Under the pieces are notes generated by a model that saw only the letters and a list, made by a program, of their open reading frames with translations, was not told the origin of the DNA and made no database searches. A stretch of 64,000 nt of DNA from Lysobacterales bacterium (GTDB lineage: Bacteria; Pseudomonadota; Gammaproteobacteria; Xanthomonadales; SZUA-36): the NCBI GenBank assembly GCA_014238945.1, contig JABAAB010000089.1:20492-84491 (forward strand), given 5' to 3'. Shown here piece after piece: positions 25,111 to 34,353 of the stretch. Position 1 is the stretch's first letter. The number at the start of each line of letters is the position of its first letter. The position numbers and the translations under genes are program-made.

Positions 25111-27936
25111 CTACAGAATCACCGCTGATGTGAGGGCAAGCTGGAAAAGGGTCTTTGTCCAGGATTCAAGTTTTTCAAAGCCATTGATTCTGTCCACATT
25201 CAGGGGCACGTAAATCGTCGCACCGGCTCTGACATCAATATTCTTGGCCCTGCCCAGGAAACTCCCCGGTCTCATCGAAACAACCTCTCCGTTGGCCTGT
25301 ACTACATAGGCGTGTTTGAGTTTTCCCAAAACCGTATTACCACCACTGAGGTCGATGTAGAAACGACTCCTCTTACCGGTCTGTACCTGGTGTGATGTTG
25401 GGTAGTAAACCTGGCCAGCCACGCTCACTTCATCTGCGAACAGGGGAACGTATAACTTGTCGCCGTCCTCCAGGGCAATATCAGCGTGGCTGTCGCATTC
25501 AACCGCACTCTGCAAGTCGATCACCATGCGGCCACTGGCTTTTTTGTCCTTGAGCTGTTTTATCACCTTGATCACATCATAATTTGCGTCCCTGGCCGGC
25601 ATTTTCTCGTCGTTGAGTTTAGACGGTGAAAGCTGCAGATTGACCAGTAACTCATCCATATGCTCTTTCAGACGGTCGAGGGAAACCTGCTGTTTCGTTC
25701 TTACGCTTTCCCTGGTAAAAATAGCTCCATGTGTATAGGCACCGGGACGAAAAGCACCGAACCGTCCGATCAGACTGCACAGGGTTTCTCCGTTTTGCAC
25801 AATGTAGGATCCCGGAAATTTGACTTCGCCGCTGACTTCAACACGCAGCTGTTCGGACCAGTCTGGCTTGGGAAATATTGTGAGGTGATCATAGGCCATG
25901 AGTTCGTGCTGGTTGTCACCGGATAAAATCTCGGTCAATTCCAGTTTTTCACGTCGAAATTCCTGGTACTGATCACCGTTGACAGCAAAGCGGGTCAGCT
26001 CGGCCAGGTGCCCATAGGCCTTTTCCTTCAACCCTCCGGCTGCCCTGATCAGGTCGGATGGCCGCATACCCGGTTCCAGGGGGTAACGTCCCGGTTGGTA
26101 TACAGGTCCATCTACGAAAACCGCGGGTGACAGTTCACTGTAATCTGTTTCTTTGATCATTTGATCAAGGTCATTCGAAATGAGTTGGGAGCGATTGTGG
26201 TCCTCACCGAAAACATAGATGCGGTCTAATGGCTGGATGAGCGGGTTATGTGCATCCCTGTCGAACAGATCTGCCTTGTCGTAGCGCACCGAGAACATGG
26301 AAAGTCTTTTGGTTTGTGGATTCGTCCTCACTATGAGAACGTAGTCCCGGTCCGCGCCGGGTAACAGTCCGCCAGCAGCCTTGATGGCAATGTCCAATCG
26401 TGTGGATTTTTGCAGGGGAAACCTGCCGGTATGTCGGGTGTGCCCAAGAAAATCGAGAACCATTGGAAGCTCACCTTCCGCGGACTGGCGCTCCATTTGA
26501 TCAACCAGACCCGCCACCCGTGAAGCACGTGGCTGAGAGCGTTCAAAGACGATCAACTCGTCACGATTTTTGAGTTCGATATTGGAACTGGAATGCCTGT
26601 CTGTCAGAATTTGTCCCAATTCCACGAAAATGACCTTGATTCTTTTCGTGTTGGGTACTTCCCGTCGTAACAGTGCAAAATCAAAATCAGCGTTGGGCAA
26701 CAGATCATTTACATGGGAAAACAGGTCGCTGATGCGTTTCCCTGGTTTGAACTGGTATCCACCCGGTCTTTTTACATGTCCTGACAGTAAAACAACATCC
26801 CGCATCGTATCCATTACGGGTAAAACCCTCACCACGTCCCCGTCTTGTATGGGGATCTTCAGTTGTCGGGGATCACTGGTTTTAGCCCCACGCAACTCGA
26901 CCAGGGTGCGATAGCTATCCTTTGTAATCCGTTCAATGTGGGAATCCTGAATGGAGGCAGTGGGCAGAACACCGCCTGCCATTGCAATCAACTCTCCGAC
27001 GGTTTTTTCATTCTTCAATTCGTAAATGGCCGGTCTTTGTATTTCCCCACCAACACCCACTGTTGCGCCGATTGTGGGTATGAAAATGATATCGTTGTGC
27101 TCCAGGCGGACATCCTTGCTGGAGTCCCCATGTTGCAAGACATCATACAAATCAAAAGTCGTGACGGTCCTGTCGATTCGCTTGAGTTGAATGTTGCGTA
27201 AGGAACCTGTGCGTTTCACACCACCGCTATTGAGCAAGGCATTAAACAAGGTAGACAGACCACTGACCGTATAACGACCCGGCTTGACAGCTTCCCCTGC
27301 CAGAATGACATGAATGGTTCTCAGTTCAGCCATTGTGACCACGGTATTGATTCCGATAACCCCTTGTGAAAACTGTTGCTTTATGGATTCTTTAACTTCG
27401 CTGAAGGTCATTCCCGTAACCTCCAGGGGTCCAAACTCAGGGATTAACAAACGCCCATCACGCTGAACGACGAGACGATATTCAACATTCTTCTTCCCAT
27501 AGAGCTGGACAACGATCGTGTCTCCGGGTCCTACATGGTAGTCAGAAGGGATGGGAAGATTGGTAACTGGAACAAAGGTGGTTGGTATGGAGGAAAAAAA
27601 ATCGTAGCCGTATTGACTGAGTTCATCTTGAATACGTTGATTTTGTATCTTTTCTTCCAGTGTTATTTCATCCAGACCTTTTGCAATCTCGGCTTCCACC
27701 TGTGAGGGACCCGTCTCCTCAACTGGGTCAATCTGGAGTCGTGTATTTAAAAGATCTGACAGTGGATCATCCTGTCCACTGGGTGCACTGCTTAGCTGTT
27801 GTGTTTCCTGTAATGCTTCAAGGGGTAATACAAGGGGATCGAAATCCTGGGCATAAACGTCAAGGGATGCAAAGTGTCCCGACAAGAGCAGGGTGATACC
27901 AAAACTTCTAATAGGTATGTTCAGGTAACTTTTCAT
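25111..27936 (-). CDS. SLBB-repeat polysaccharide export protein (Wza-like)
   Basis: A 941-residue exported protein with a signal peptide (residues ~10-29, ending VYAQ). A polysaccharide-export domain starts at ~133 (YHVGPGDTIVVQLYG, RDGRLLIPEFGPLEVTGM). Many SLBB-type modules follow, each with a 'G.V..PG.Y' core: residues ~220, ~300, ~390, ~625, ~730 and ~860. It is far longer than E. coli Wza (about 380) because of the extra SLBB modules. There is no lipobox Cys after the signal. It forms the outer-membrane exit pore for the polymer. It is the first gene of the sigma-54 operon with the Wzz-type and WecG-STAS genes. Confidence 0.9.
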   Translation of the reverse strand: MKSYLNIPIRSFGITLLLSGHFASLDVYAQDFDPLVLPLEALQETQQLSSAPSGQDDPLSDLLNTRLQIDPVEETGPSQVEAEIAKGLDEITLEEKIQNQRIQDELSQYGYDFFSSIPTTFVPVTNLPIPSDYHVGPGDTIVVQLYGKKNVEYRLVVQRDGRLLIPEFGPLEVTGMTFSEVKESIKQQFSQGVIGINTVVTMAELRTIHVILAGEAVKPGRYTVSGLSTLFNALLNSGGVKRTGSLRNIQLKRIDRTVTTFDLYDVLQHGDSSKDVRLEHNDIIFIPTIGATVGVGGEIQRPAIYELKNEKTVGELIAMAGGVLPTASIQDSHIERITKDSYRTLVELRGAKTSDPRQLKIPIQDGDVVRVLPVMDTMRDVVLLSGHVKRPGGYQFKPGKRISDLFSHVNDLLPNADFDFALLRREVPNTKRIKVIFVELGQILTDRHSSSNIELKNRDELIVFERSQPRASRVAGLVDQMERQSAEGELPMVLDFLGHTRHTGRFPLQKSTRLDIAIKAAGGLLPGADRDYVLIVRTNPQTKRLSMFSVRYDKADLFDRDAHNPLIQPLDRIYVFGEDHNRSQLISNDLDQMIKETDYSELSPAVFVDGPVYQPGRYPLEPGMRPSDLIRAAGGLKEKAYGHLAELTRFAVNGDQYQEFRREKLELTEILSGDNQHELMAYDHLTIFPKPDWSEQLRVEVSGEVKFPGSYIVQNGETLCSLIGRFGAFRPGAYTHGAIFTRESVRTKQQVSLDRLKEHMDELLVNLQLSPSKLNDEKMPARDANYDVIKVIKQLKDKKASGRMVIDLQSAVECDSHADIALEDGDKLYVPLFADEVSVAGQVYYPTSHQVQTGKRSRFYIDLSGGNTVLGKLKHAYVVQANGEVVSMRPGSFLGRAKNIDVRAGATIYVPLNVDRINGFEKLESWTKTLFQLALTSAVIL

Positions 27937-27979
27937 GATGTTTTACGCCCACAAATTAATAACGATTGATCGTTTTCAT

Positions 27980-27995
27980 AGCAAAATCCTTGCCA
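27980..27995 (-). promoter_or_regulatory. Sigma-54 promoter of the SLBB operon
   Basis: On the minus strand the sequence is TGGCAAGGATTTTGCT, matching the -24/-12 consensus with the correct 12-base GG-GC spacing. The expected transcription start is near 27969, about 33 bases before the ATG at 27936. A small palindrome, AACGAT-TG-ATCGTT (27961-27974), covers the expected start and could be an operator. Confidence 0.8.
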
Positions 27996-28059
27996 AAATT
28001 ATTTATTGTTTATTTTCAAATAGTTATGCTTTACATCCGATACCCACATCCACCAATAA

Positions 28060-28114
28060 TTGCAATTTGCGAATCATGATGTGAAATACCCCGAGGTCAT
28101 TTTTCAATTTGCAA
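28060..28114. promoter_or_regulatory. Two candidate enhancer sites 42 bp apart
   Basis: TTGCAATTTGCGA (28060-28072) differs by one base from the perfect palindrome at 13143. TTTCAATTTGCAA (28102-28114) is a weaker copy. Their centres, 28066 and 28108, are 42 bp apart, four helical turns, and lie about 97 and 139 bases upstream of the predicted start, the usual range for sigma-54 activators. The rest of the 493-bp gap (28115-28429) shows nothing I can name. Confidence 0.6.
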
Positions 28115-28429
28115 TACGGTGTACATGGGTATCGATATCGGACCTATCCGGGATTGAATCCGGCCGGACCACCCCGGTTTTGACACGCTTGAATAGAGAT
28201 CGATTTGAAATCCAGAGCACTGAGGAGAACTGCTGATCGGCGGTATGCCAATGACTAAAATGATAATCCGGTCACGAGGGCTGATTTAACTTTCCCGGTC
28301 TTGATGCAGGCCGTGTGTGCAGGGGGCTGCCGAAATACCTCCTCTGGCAACAGTTCCGATACGGCTCTTTAATCGTGTGGGCTGTGAGAGCACCGGAACT
28401 ACTGCCAGAAGTTGTACATTCCATCGTGT

Positions 28430-28936
28430 TTACACGTTTAATAAATGGTTTCTGAAGGACTGTTTTATCCGCATGAAACGACGCAGATGCTGTAGCTGGG
28501 GAACTTTGCGTGCTATCGAACATTTCCAGAACCAGGCCCCTGTCACTTCCCGCCCGTCCACGCTTGGAGCCTGGTAGTCCTGCAGCTTCACTTCAAATAT
28601 GTGGTCACACACAGGTACCCCCTGAATTTTGTAATTCACTGGGCCCAGTGGGTGTAGCTGAGTCTCCGTCACCGTGATTCCTGTTTCTTCCATCAGTTCC
28701 CGTACGGCCGCGGAGATGGGCTCTTCATTTCGTGATATCCCTCCTCCGGGAAGGTAATAGCCTTTACGGTAGGAATTTTTGATTACCAGAACTTTGTCCC
28801 GGTACCAGACGAGTACTTGAGCACCGGTCAGTTTTTTGCCGGTTATATCGCACCACATGAGACGTAAATTCCATGCAATCACAAGTACAGGATGCAGACC
28901 GCGGTTTAACCACTTCAAAATAGTTGAGATATTCAT
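28430..28936 (-). CDS. NUDIX hydrolase
   Basis: A 168-residue protein with a complete Nudix box, GX5EX7REUXEEXGU: GGISRNEEPISAAVRELMEETGI at ~66-88. It hydrolyses a nucleoside diphosphate linked to another group; nucleotide sugars are plausible here but unproven. The first ~30 residues are hydrophobic (LHPVLVIAWNLRLMW), suggesting membrane association. The gene is leftward, between the two sigma-54 operons, and its stop is about 490 bases from the SLBB start, so it may have its own promoter. Confidence 0.88.
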   Translation of the reverse strand: MNISTILKWLNRGLHPVLVIAWNLRLMWCDITGKKLTGAQVLVWYRDKVLVIKNSYRKGYYLPGGGISRNEEPISAAVRELMEETGITVTETQLHPLGPVNYKIQGVPVCDHIFEVKLQDYQAPSVDGREVTGAWFWKCSIARKVPQLQHLRRFMRIKQSFRNHLLNV

Positions 28937-29356
28937 GTTGCAGCCAACTCAATCTGGCGGGTTATATATAAGGAGGGGTCGTGAATCAGTACCACCACCA
29001 GCAGGGGGCCAGCCAGCATCAAGTTATCGGAATGTGTTCTTATCATCGCGTTCATCTCTGTCCATATGTGTAAATCCATTGTTTGGCCCGGTGAAATTGT
29101 GTTCGTCAAAAATTGACCGGGTAAGTTCCTGTATTGAGATATGCAATTTGGATGCCAGCTCCTCTTTTCCTGCCTGCACGTCAGTATTAGTCAACATATC
29201 CGGCAAATTAGAACGGGTATCAACCCGCAGGGGTATTCCGATCTGTGCATGCAAAATAGAAGTGGATTAGCAGTCTGCAATGCATAACGCAGACCTGCTG
29301 CGGTTGCGAACAAGGGTTTTGTCCTGATCAGCTTGATTCTCCTCGCCTTTGACAGA
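28937..29356. other. Intergenic region between NUDIX and GT4 genes
   Basis: No confident gene is seen. It contains a TTGCGA half-site at 29304-29309 (about 80 bases before the expected GT4 start of transcription), a GCAATTTGGA at ~29143, and a small hairpin, GTCTGC/GCAGAC, at 29273-29294. A 57-76-codon leftward ORF (29024-29254) was judged too weak to call. Confidence 0.4.
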
Positions 29357-29372
29357 TGGCACGAGTATTGCT
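29357..29372 (+). promoter_or_regulatory. Sigma-54 promoter of the GT4 operon
   Basis: TGGCACGAGTATTGCT is a full match to the consensus TGGCACG-N4-TTGCT. Transcription should start near 29383. The GTG at 29423 lies 40 bases beyond and is the first start with a good ribosome site, so an apparent ATG at 29333 is upstream of the transcript and cannot be used. Confidence 0.85.
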
Positions 29373-29422
29373 TTCACAATCTGGTAAAAATTTATTTATG
29401 CGATCTTGAACAGGAGAATAAT

Positions 29423-30649
29423 GTGGGCAAATTGCTTTTCCTTACACCGGAGCTGCCGTGGCCGCCATATAGTGGTGGACGTATCAAGAGTTCAAAACTG
29501 GTGGAACACCTGCACCAGCGTTATCAACTGGATGTTGGCTGTCTGCTCAAAGGAGATGATATGGATCATCTTCCCGGGTTCAAGGAAACCGGTCTGGCAA
29601 ACAGGTTCATTTCCGAGGCCATTGACATCTCCAGGTCCCCCGTGAATTTGCTCAAGAGCATTCAACTGGGTCTTCCGCTAAATGTTTACCGGACCCGCAG
29701 CCTGAAATTCGCGAGCAGCATACGTGCATGTATCGATGACTACGATGCGGTGTTCGTGGATCACTACGAGATGATGCAATACATACCCTCAGATTTTAAA
29801 AAGCCGGTCATTTTGCATCAGCACAATGCCTATTATGTTCTATGGGAGAGCTATGCCAGGTTCGGAAATGGCATCGGGCTCCGCGTCGCGGCATGGCTCG
29901 AGTCAAAGCGGGTTAAGAAATACGAGGCCGGGGTCTGCAATCGTGCTGACCTCGTTTATGCGGCACCAAATGATATGAATAAACTCTCCGAAATCGGTGT
30001 TGAAGTGAGTAAACTCGCACCGACCATGCATCTCGGAGATGACCGGCAACTGAAACTTCCCCGCCTGAAATGGGACACTACCAGCCGGTCACTGCTTTAC
30101 GTTGGTCATCTGAAATGGGAGCCAAATGTCCAGGGACTTCTTTGGTTTCTCAATGAATCATGGCCCACTTTGAATTACGAGTATCCGGATCTCGAATTTA
30201 ATATTGTTGGTGCTAACCCGGACCAGCGACTGGTTGAATTAACTTCCAAAGAAAGTCGGGTGACCTTGCAGGGTTTTCAGGAAGACCTGGAGCCCTGGAT
30301 CAAATCCAGCCGCGTATTTATTGCGCCCTTGTTAATGGGCAGCGGCATCAAGGTGAAAGTCATCAATGCGATGACCCGCGGAATACCCACAGTAACAACA
30401 TCAGTGGGCGTAGAAGGCCTGGAGGTCAATCACTTGCGGGAACTGGCCATAGCTGATAGTGCTCAAGAGATGACTGATCATGTCAGTACGCTTCTGGGAT
30501 GCAAGGATACCTGGGAGAGACTGGCACTGAATTCCAGACGTACAGCAGCCAGGCAATTTACCTGGAAAAGAACCTTTGACCAGATGCAAAGAACCCTGGA
30601 TGTGCTGATTCCCGGAACAGTCCAGGAGGTTCTCGACGATGCGGCATAA
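29423..30649 (+). CDS. GT4-type glycosyltransferase, PEP-CTERM/EpsH1-like
   Basis: A 408-residue GT-B glycosyltransferase. The N-terminus (KLLFLTPELPWPPYSGGRIKS) and the middle (HQHNAYYVLWESYA, LLYVGHLKWEPNVQGL) resemble sugar transferases associated with exosortase/PEP-CTERM polysaccharide loci. The C-terminal donor site has APLLMGSGIKVKVINAMTRGIPTVTT with the Glu-like position replaced by Asn-Ala, as in that group. It is cytoplasmic and builds the lipid-linked repeat unit. The start is GTG with AGGAG 7 bases upstream. It overlaps the next gene by 11 bases and leads a seven-gene operon. Confidence 0.85.
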   Translation: MGKLLFLTPELPWPPYSGGRIKSSKLVEHLHQRYQLDVGCLLKGDDMDHLPGFKETGLANRFISEAIDISRSPVNLLKSIQLGLPLNVYRTRSLKFASSIRACIDDYDAVFVDHYEMMQYIPSDFKKPVILHQHNAYYVLWESYARFGNGIGLRVAAWLESKRVKKYEAGVCNRADLVYAAPNDMNKLSEIGVEVSKLAPTMHLGDDRQLKLPRLKWDTTSRSLLYVGHLKWEPNVQGLLWFLNESWPTLNYEYPDLEFNIVGANPDQRLVELTSKESRVTLQGFQEDLEPWIKSSRVFIAPLLMGSGIKVKVINAMTRGIPTVTTSVGVEGLEVNHLRELAIADSAQEMTDHVSTLLGCKDTWERLALNSRRTAARQFTWKRTFDQMQRTLDVLIPGTVQEVLDDAA

Positions 30650-31718
30650 AGAAATGACTCCGGATATCCAATCCAATATATGCATCATTCTCGTCAACTG
30701 GAATGGAGGTGACGATACCATTGAATGTCTCGAGACTTTGACCAGACTCAATTACCAAAATTATCAGATCGTCGTTTGTGACAACCAATCTTCGGATTCA
30801 TCAATCGAGAAAATTCAACAATGGGCAGGTGGAAATTACCTGCCTTTTTTTTCCAAGGAATCCATCACAAACAACTTGCTGGCATCAAAAAGGCCGGCAG
30901 AGATTTCCATACAGACAGTGGAGCGTGCCAGGGTAGAAGACGCATCTGACCCTGCGCTTGTCGATCCGTGTTTATTGCTGGTTAATACCGGGGGCAACCT
31001 GGGATTTGCCGGTGCAAACAATGTGGGCATTCGCTATGCCATGAACAGCGGACGATTCGACTATATCTGGCTGGTAAACAACGATACTGTTGTGGACGCG
31101 GATTCCCTGACTGCGATGCTCACCAGGGTTCAAAATCATCCCCGGCCTTCAATCTGTGGCTCCAAGGTTCTCTACTACACCGATCCAACCGTGATCCAGG
31201 CTCTTGGGGGCTCAAGGTTCAACCGCTGGACCGGGGTCGCTTCACGATCACTCGGTCGTGATATTGATGACAGGGTTGCCATCAATCACCGGCATTACGA
31301 GAATCAGCTAACTTACATTGTGGCCGTGTCCTGCCTGGTTCCGACAAGTTTTATCAAAGATATTGGATTGATGAATGAGCGATATTTTCTCTATTACGAG
31401 GAAGTGGACTGGAGCCTGCGCGCAGAAGGTAAATATGAACCGGTGTACGCAGAGGATTCCAGAATTTACCACAAGGAAGGGGCCAGCATCGGTTCTGAAT
31501 CAGGTGACCGTCCTTCCTCGCTGTTTTCCGATTTCTATACGTTCAGAAACAAGTTGAAGATTATTCAAACCTTCAACCCGGTGGCAATACCCATAGCTTA
31601 TGGATACACCGTATTGCAGGCATTCAACCGCATGCGTCGCAGGCAATGGGACAAAGCCGCTTTGATCATGAAAATTCTCCTTGGCAAATCACGGTGGCAG
31701 GAATGCGATTCAATCTGA
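30639..31718 (+). CDS. GT2 family glycosyltransferase
   Basis: A 359-residue GT-A enzyme. IILVNWNGGDDTIECLETL opens the nucleotide-binding fold, NTGGNLGFAGANNVGIRYA and WLVNNDTVVD (~140-150) contain the metal-binding acidic motif, and YFLYYEEVDWSLR (~245) is the acceptor-site EDxD-type motif of rhamnosyltransferase-like members. A 60-residue insert after residue 50 (QWAGGNYLPFF to RARVEDASD) is unusual. It adds a sugar to the lipid-linked unit. Its start overlaps the GT4 gene and its end overlaps the Wzy-like gene. Confidence 0.88.
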   Translation: MRHKEMTPDIQSNICIILVNWNGGDDTIECLETLTRLNYQNYQIVVCDNQSSDSSIEKIQQWAGGNYLPFFSKESITNNLLASKRPAEISIQTVERARVEDASDPALVDPCLLLVNTGGNLGFAGANNVGIRYAMNSGRFDYIWLVNNDTVVDADSLTAMLTRVQNHPRPSICGSKVLYYTDPTVIQALGGSRFNRWTGVASRSLGRDIDDRVAINHRHYENQLTYIVAVSCLVPTSFIKDIGLMNERYFLYYEEVDWSLRAEGKYEPVYAEDSRIYHKEGASIGSESGDRPSSLFSDFYTFRNKLKIIQTFNPVAIPIAYGYTVLQAFNRMRRRQWDKAALIMKILLGKSRWQECDSI

Positions 31719-32992
31719 GCAGTCTGGTCCTTGTTGCACTGTGTTTTGCCATATTTGCCGGCCTGGGCGGTGGTAAATTCTTTATGCACAATCGAACACA
31801 GGAATTGGGAATAGCCGTCATCCTGGGTTTGTTTATTATCGCACTCTACCTGTCCTCCTTCAGGTTAAGCAGTGGCCAATGGTTTTTCTGGGTAAGCACT
31901 TGCCTGTCATTCGTTGCTTTCATCATGGTGTTCTGGTCGATGATATTTTCTTTCAAAGCCGGGCAGTCATTTCTGCCCAGTCTTCTTGCTTCCAGGGAGT
32001 TCCTGTTGCTGCTGATCGCTCCAACCATATACCTGCTGTACAGGAGTGGACTCCAACTTGACCACATCGGACGTGCCATGATTGCGGGATTGGTACTGGC
32101 CGCCTTCAGTTACCTGTTTTTCTACTTCACACTGGATCTGAAAGCTGCCTATTTTTCTGATGATCAGTTCACTCACCACCTGGTCACCTTTGATGAGGTC
32201 AGGGGATTCAGACTAAAACCACCAACCTATGCCGTCATGATCCTTGCATTGATTTGTTTCTTTACCCTAACCGGCAAGTCAAGTGTTCCCATGAAGCTAC
32301 TGGCATTTGCCGGCATCTGCCTGTCCGTGTTCATCTGGTCACTGGTGATCCTGCGGGCAGTGGCAGCCGGTATCGTGGTCTCCCTGATTCTTTATCCATT
32401 TCTCTGGCGTCGGCGAGCGAACCTGTACCTGGTGATCACCCTGGTGCCGATCCTGCCCATTGCATGCTACGTATTGATGGATCCGATGCTTGGTTACGTG
32501 GAAGGTGCCCATGGCGCAGGTGTTCGGATGGAAGCGTTTGGCCTGGCACTCACCGAATTCAAATCAAACTGGTTGATCGGTTGGGGCCAGTCAAGTGCCT
32601 ATACGCTTACCTACCAGGACCTGTTTAATCCAAAGTTTTTTCCGTCCGATCTGGGAATTGTGGGCATCATGTTCAAATACGGAGCCCTGGGTGCGCTGAT
32701 TTACATCATTGCCTGCCCCACGCTTCTTCTCAAAGCAGCACGAGCCCATTGGATGGCCCTGGCTCTCGATGGCAAACCCAATCCGATATACCAGGCACTG
32801 ACCGTATTCATGACGGTCATGTCCATTAATATCGTATTGTGGCCGGGCCTGGCAATGGGCCAGGGACTGACAGCAGCGGGGATCACACTTGGCTTCAGTG
32901 CCTGTGTATTGAACGAGTTCCGGAAAAAAGAGTCGGCCACCAATCAGCGTGACACTCCTTGCTTACCCCCAACACCCGTTGCTTCGACATGA
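31703..32992 (+). CDS. O-antigen ligase / Wzy-like polymerase membrane protein
   Basis: A 429-residue protein with about 11 hydrophobic segments and one larger periplasmic loop containing GVRMEAFGLALTEFKSNWLIGWGQSS (~275-300), where Wzy/WaaL proteins have their conserved Arg and Gly motif. It probably polymerises the repeat unit in the inner membrane. The ATG at 31703 was chosen because it places a membrane helix at the N-terminus; an earlier ATG at 31646 would add a polar leader. It overlaps its neighbours at both ends (ATGA with the Wzx gene). Confidence 0.8.
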   Translation: MRFNLSSLVLVALCFAIFAGLGGGKFFMHNRTQELGIAVILGLFIIALYLSSFRLSSGQWFFWVSTCLSFVAFIMVFWSMIFSFKAGQSFLPSLLASREFLLLLIAPTIYLLYRSGLQLDHIGRAMIAGLVLAAFSYLFFYFTLDLKAAYFSDDQFTHHLVTFDEVRGFRLKPPTYAVMILALICFFTLTGKSSVPMKLLAFAGICLSVFIWSLVILRAVAAGIVVSLILYPFLWRRRANLYLVITLVPILPIACYVLMDPMLGYVEGAHGAGVRMEAFGLALTEFKSNWLIGWGQSSAYTLTYQDLFNPKFFPSDLGIVGIMFKYGALGALIYIIACPTLLLKAARAHWMALALDGKPNPIYQALTVFMTVMSINIVLWPGLAMGQGLTAAGITLGFSACVLNEFRKKESATNQRDTPCLPPTPVAST

Positions 32993-34347
32993 AAAGTCTG
33001 CGTAACCTCATAAACATCCCCGATGGGAAGCTACGTCGCTCCTGGTCTCAGCTGTTCAGTATCGTTTTTCTGCGGGCTTCCGGTGTCCTGGTCCAATTGG
33101 TTGTCAATATATTTCTGGCCCGCGTGTTTGGCCCCGCCACGATCGGCATTTACCAGTTGTACTGTTCCTGGATGGTCACCATTGCCGATGGTGGTGGCCT
33201 GGGTCTGCCAGTTTCTACCATGCGCCGGGTATCGCAACTTCGTGCGACCGGTGACAAAGGGTCCGCGAAGGCGCTCGTCAAGAGCACACTGCTTCTGACC
33301 GCGAGCATTTTCCTGGTTTTACTGGCTTTGGGTACTTTTTTTCTCCCATGGGTTACACATATGTTCTACCAGGGCTATGGTTTACCCATCTATCTTCAGC
33401 TTGCCCTGACCGGGAGTCTGTTTTTTGCCCTGTTTCGTATACTCCTCGAAAACCGTAAGGCTGAGGGACGACCAAAGCTGGCCGTGACTGTCGAATCCCT
33501 GGGCTTGCCGGTACTGTTTCTGGTCGGAAGTCTTGTGTATTTCCTGAATACCGATTCTCCCGATCCCATGGTGGTGGTTTCGATTCACATTGTGGTCCTG
33601 GCCATTACCGCAGTGTCCTTTTTTCTGTATTGGCTAAGAAGTGGCACCTCTCCGAAGCAGAGTCCCGTACCTGCAGTGGCCCAAAAGGTATTCCAGCCTG
33701 ACGGATATAATATATGGGGTGGCGTGGTCGCAAATGTCATCATCATCAATCTTCCTTTCTACCTGTTGCCCCTGATTGCCAGTGCGGACTCGATTGGAAT
33801 TTTCGCGGTCAGCTATCGAATCGTTGCCGTGTCCACCACGCTTCTGGTGGTGTTGTCCGCCTGGTTTGGTCCGCGAATCGCTGCCGCCCATGCTCGCCAG
33901 GAATCAAATAGTGTAAGACGTGAATTGAAACAGGCCAGGATCATATCCACTCTTATCTACCTGCCATTCCTGCTGATCTGCTTTTTCTTTGGACAACACA
34001 TTCTCGCCATATTTGGAGAGGCCTTCAGCGGTTCGAAAAACCTGCTGCTGATACTGGCTGCCGGCCAATTGATCAATGCGGCTACCGGTGTACCTGGTCT
34101 GCATCTGAACATGATCGGCAAGAGCAGGCTTGAACTGGTTGTGGCTCTTTGCACCATATTGATTGGCATTCCCCTGTGCCTGGCCGGGGGGTTGAATTTT
34201 GGTATGACTGGCCTGGCCGCTGGTTTCACAATGACCATAACCATAAAGAATGTTGGTTCCTTGCTGGTCTCGGAGAGCCTGATCAGCGCATCGGTTAAAA
34301 AAGGATCAACCGATGAAAATATTCCCCTTCAACTTCAGACACAGTGA
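32989..34347 (+). CDS. Wzx-type polysaccharide flippase
   Basis: A 452-residue MOP/MATE-superfamily protein with about 12-14 helices. The N-terminal QLFSIVFLRASGVLVQLVVNIFLARVFGPATIG is typical of Wzx/RfbX transporters. It moves lipid-linked repeat units across the inner membrane. The start ATG at 32989 overlaps the stop of the polymerase gene (ATGA), which favours it over an ATG 30 bases upstream. Confidence 0.88.
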   Translation: MKSLRNLINIPDGKLRRSWSQLFSIVFLRASGVLVQLVVNIFLARVFGPATIGIYQLYCSWMVTIADGGGLGLPVSTMRRVSQLRATGDKGSAKALVKSTLLLTASIFLVLLALGTFFLPWVTHMFYQGYGLPIYLQLALTGSLFFALFRILLENRKAEGRPKLAVTVESLGLPVLFLVGSLVYFLNTDSPDPMVVVSIHIVVLAITAVSFFLYWLRSGTSPKQSPVPAVAQKVFQPDGYNIWGGVVANVIIINLPFYLLPLIASADSIGIFAVSYRIVAVSTTLLVVLSAWFGPRIAAAHARQESNSVRRELKQARIISTLIYLPFLLICFFFGQHILAIFGEAFSGSKNLLLILAAGQLINAATGVPGLHLNMIGKSRLELVVALCTILIGIPLCLAGGLNFGMTGLAAGFTMTITIKNVGSLLVSESLISASVKKGSTDENIPLQLQTQ

Positions 34348-34353
34348 AATCAT

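Noticed and set aside
29024..29254. Leftward 57-76-codon ORF with a faint DUF3606-like helix pattern
   Set aside because: No ribosome site, low complexity match, and it lies in the control region of two operons.
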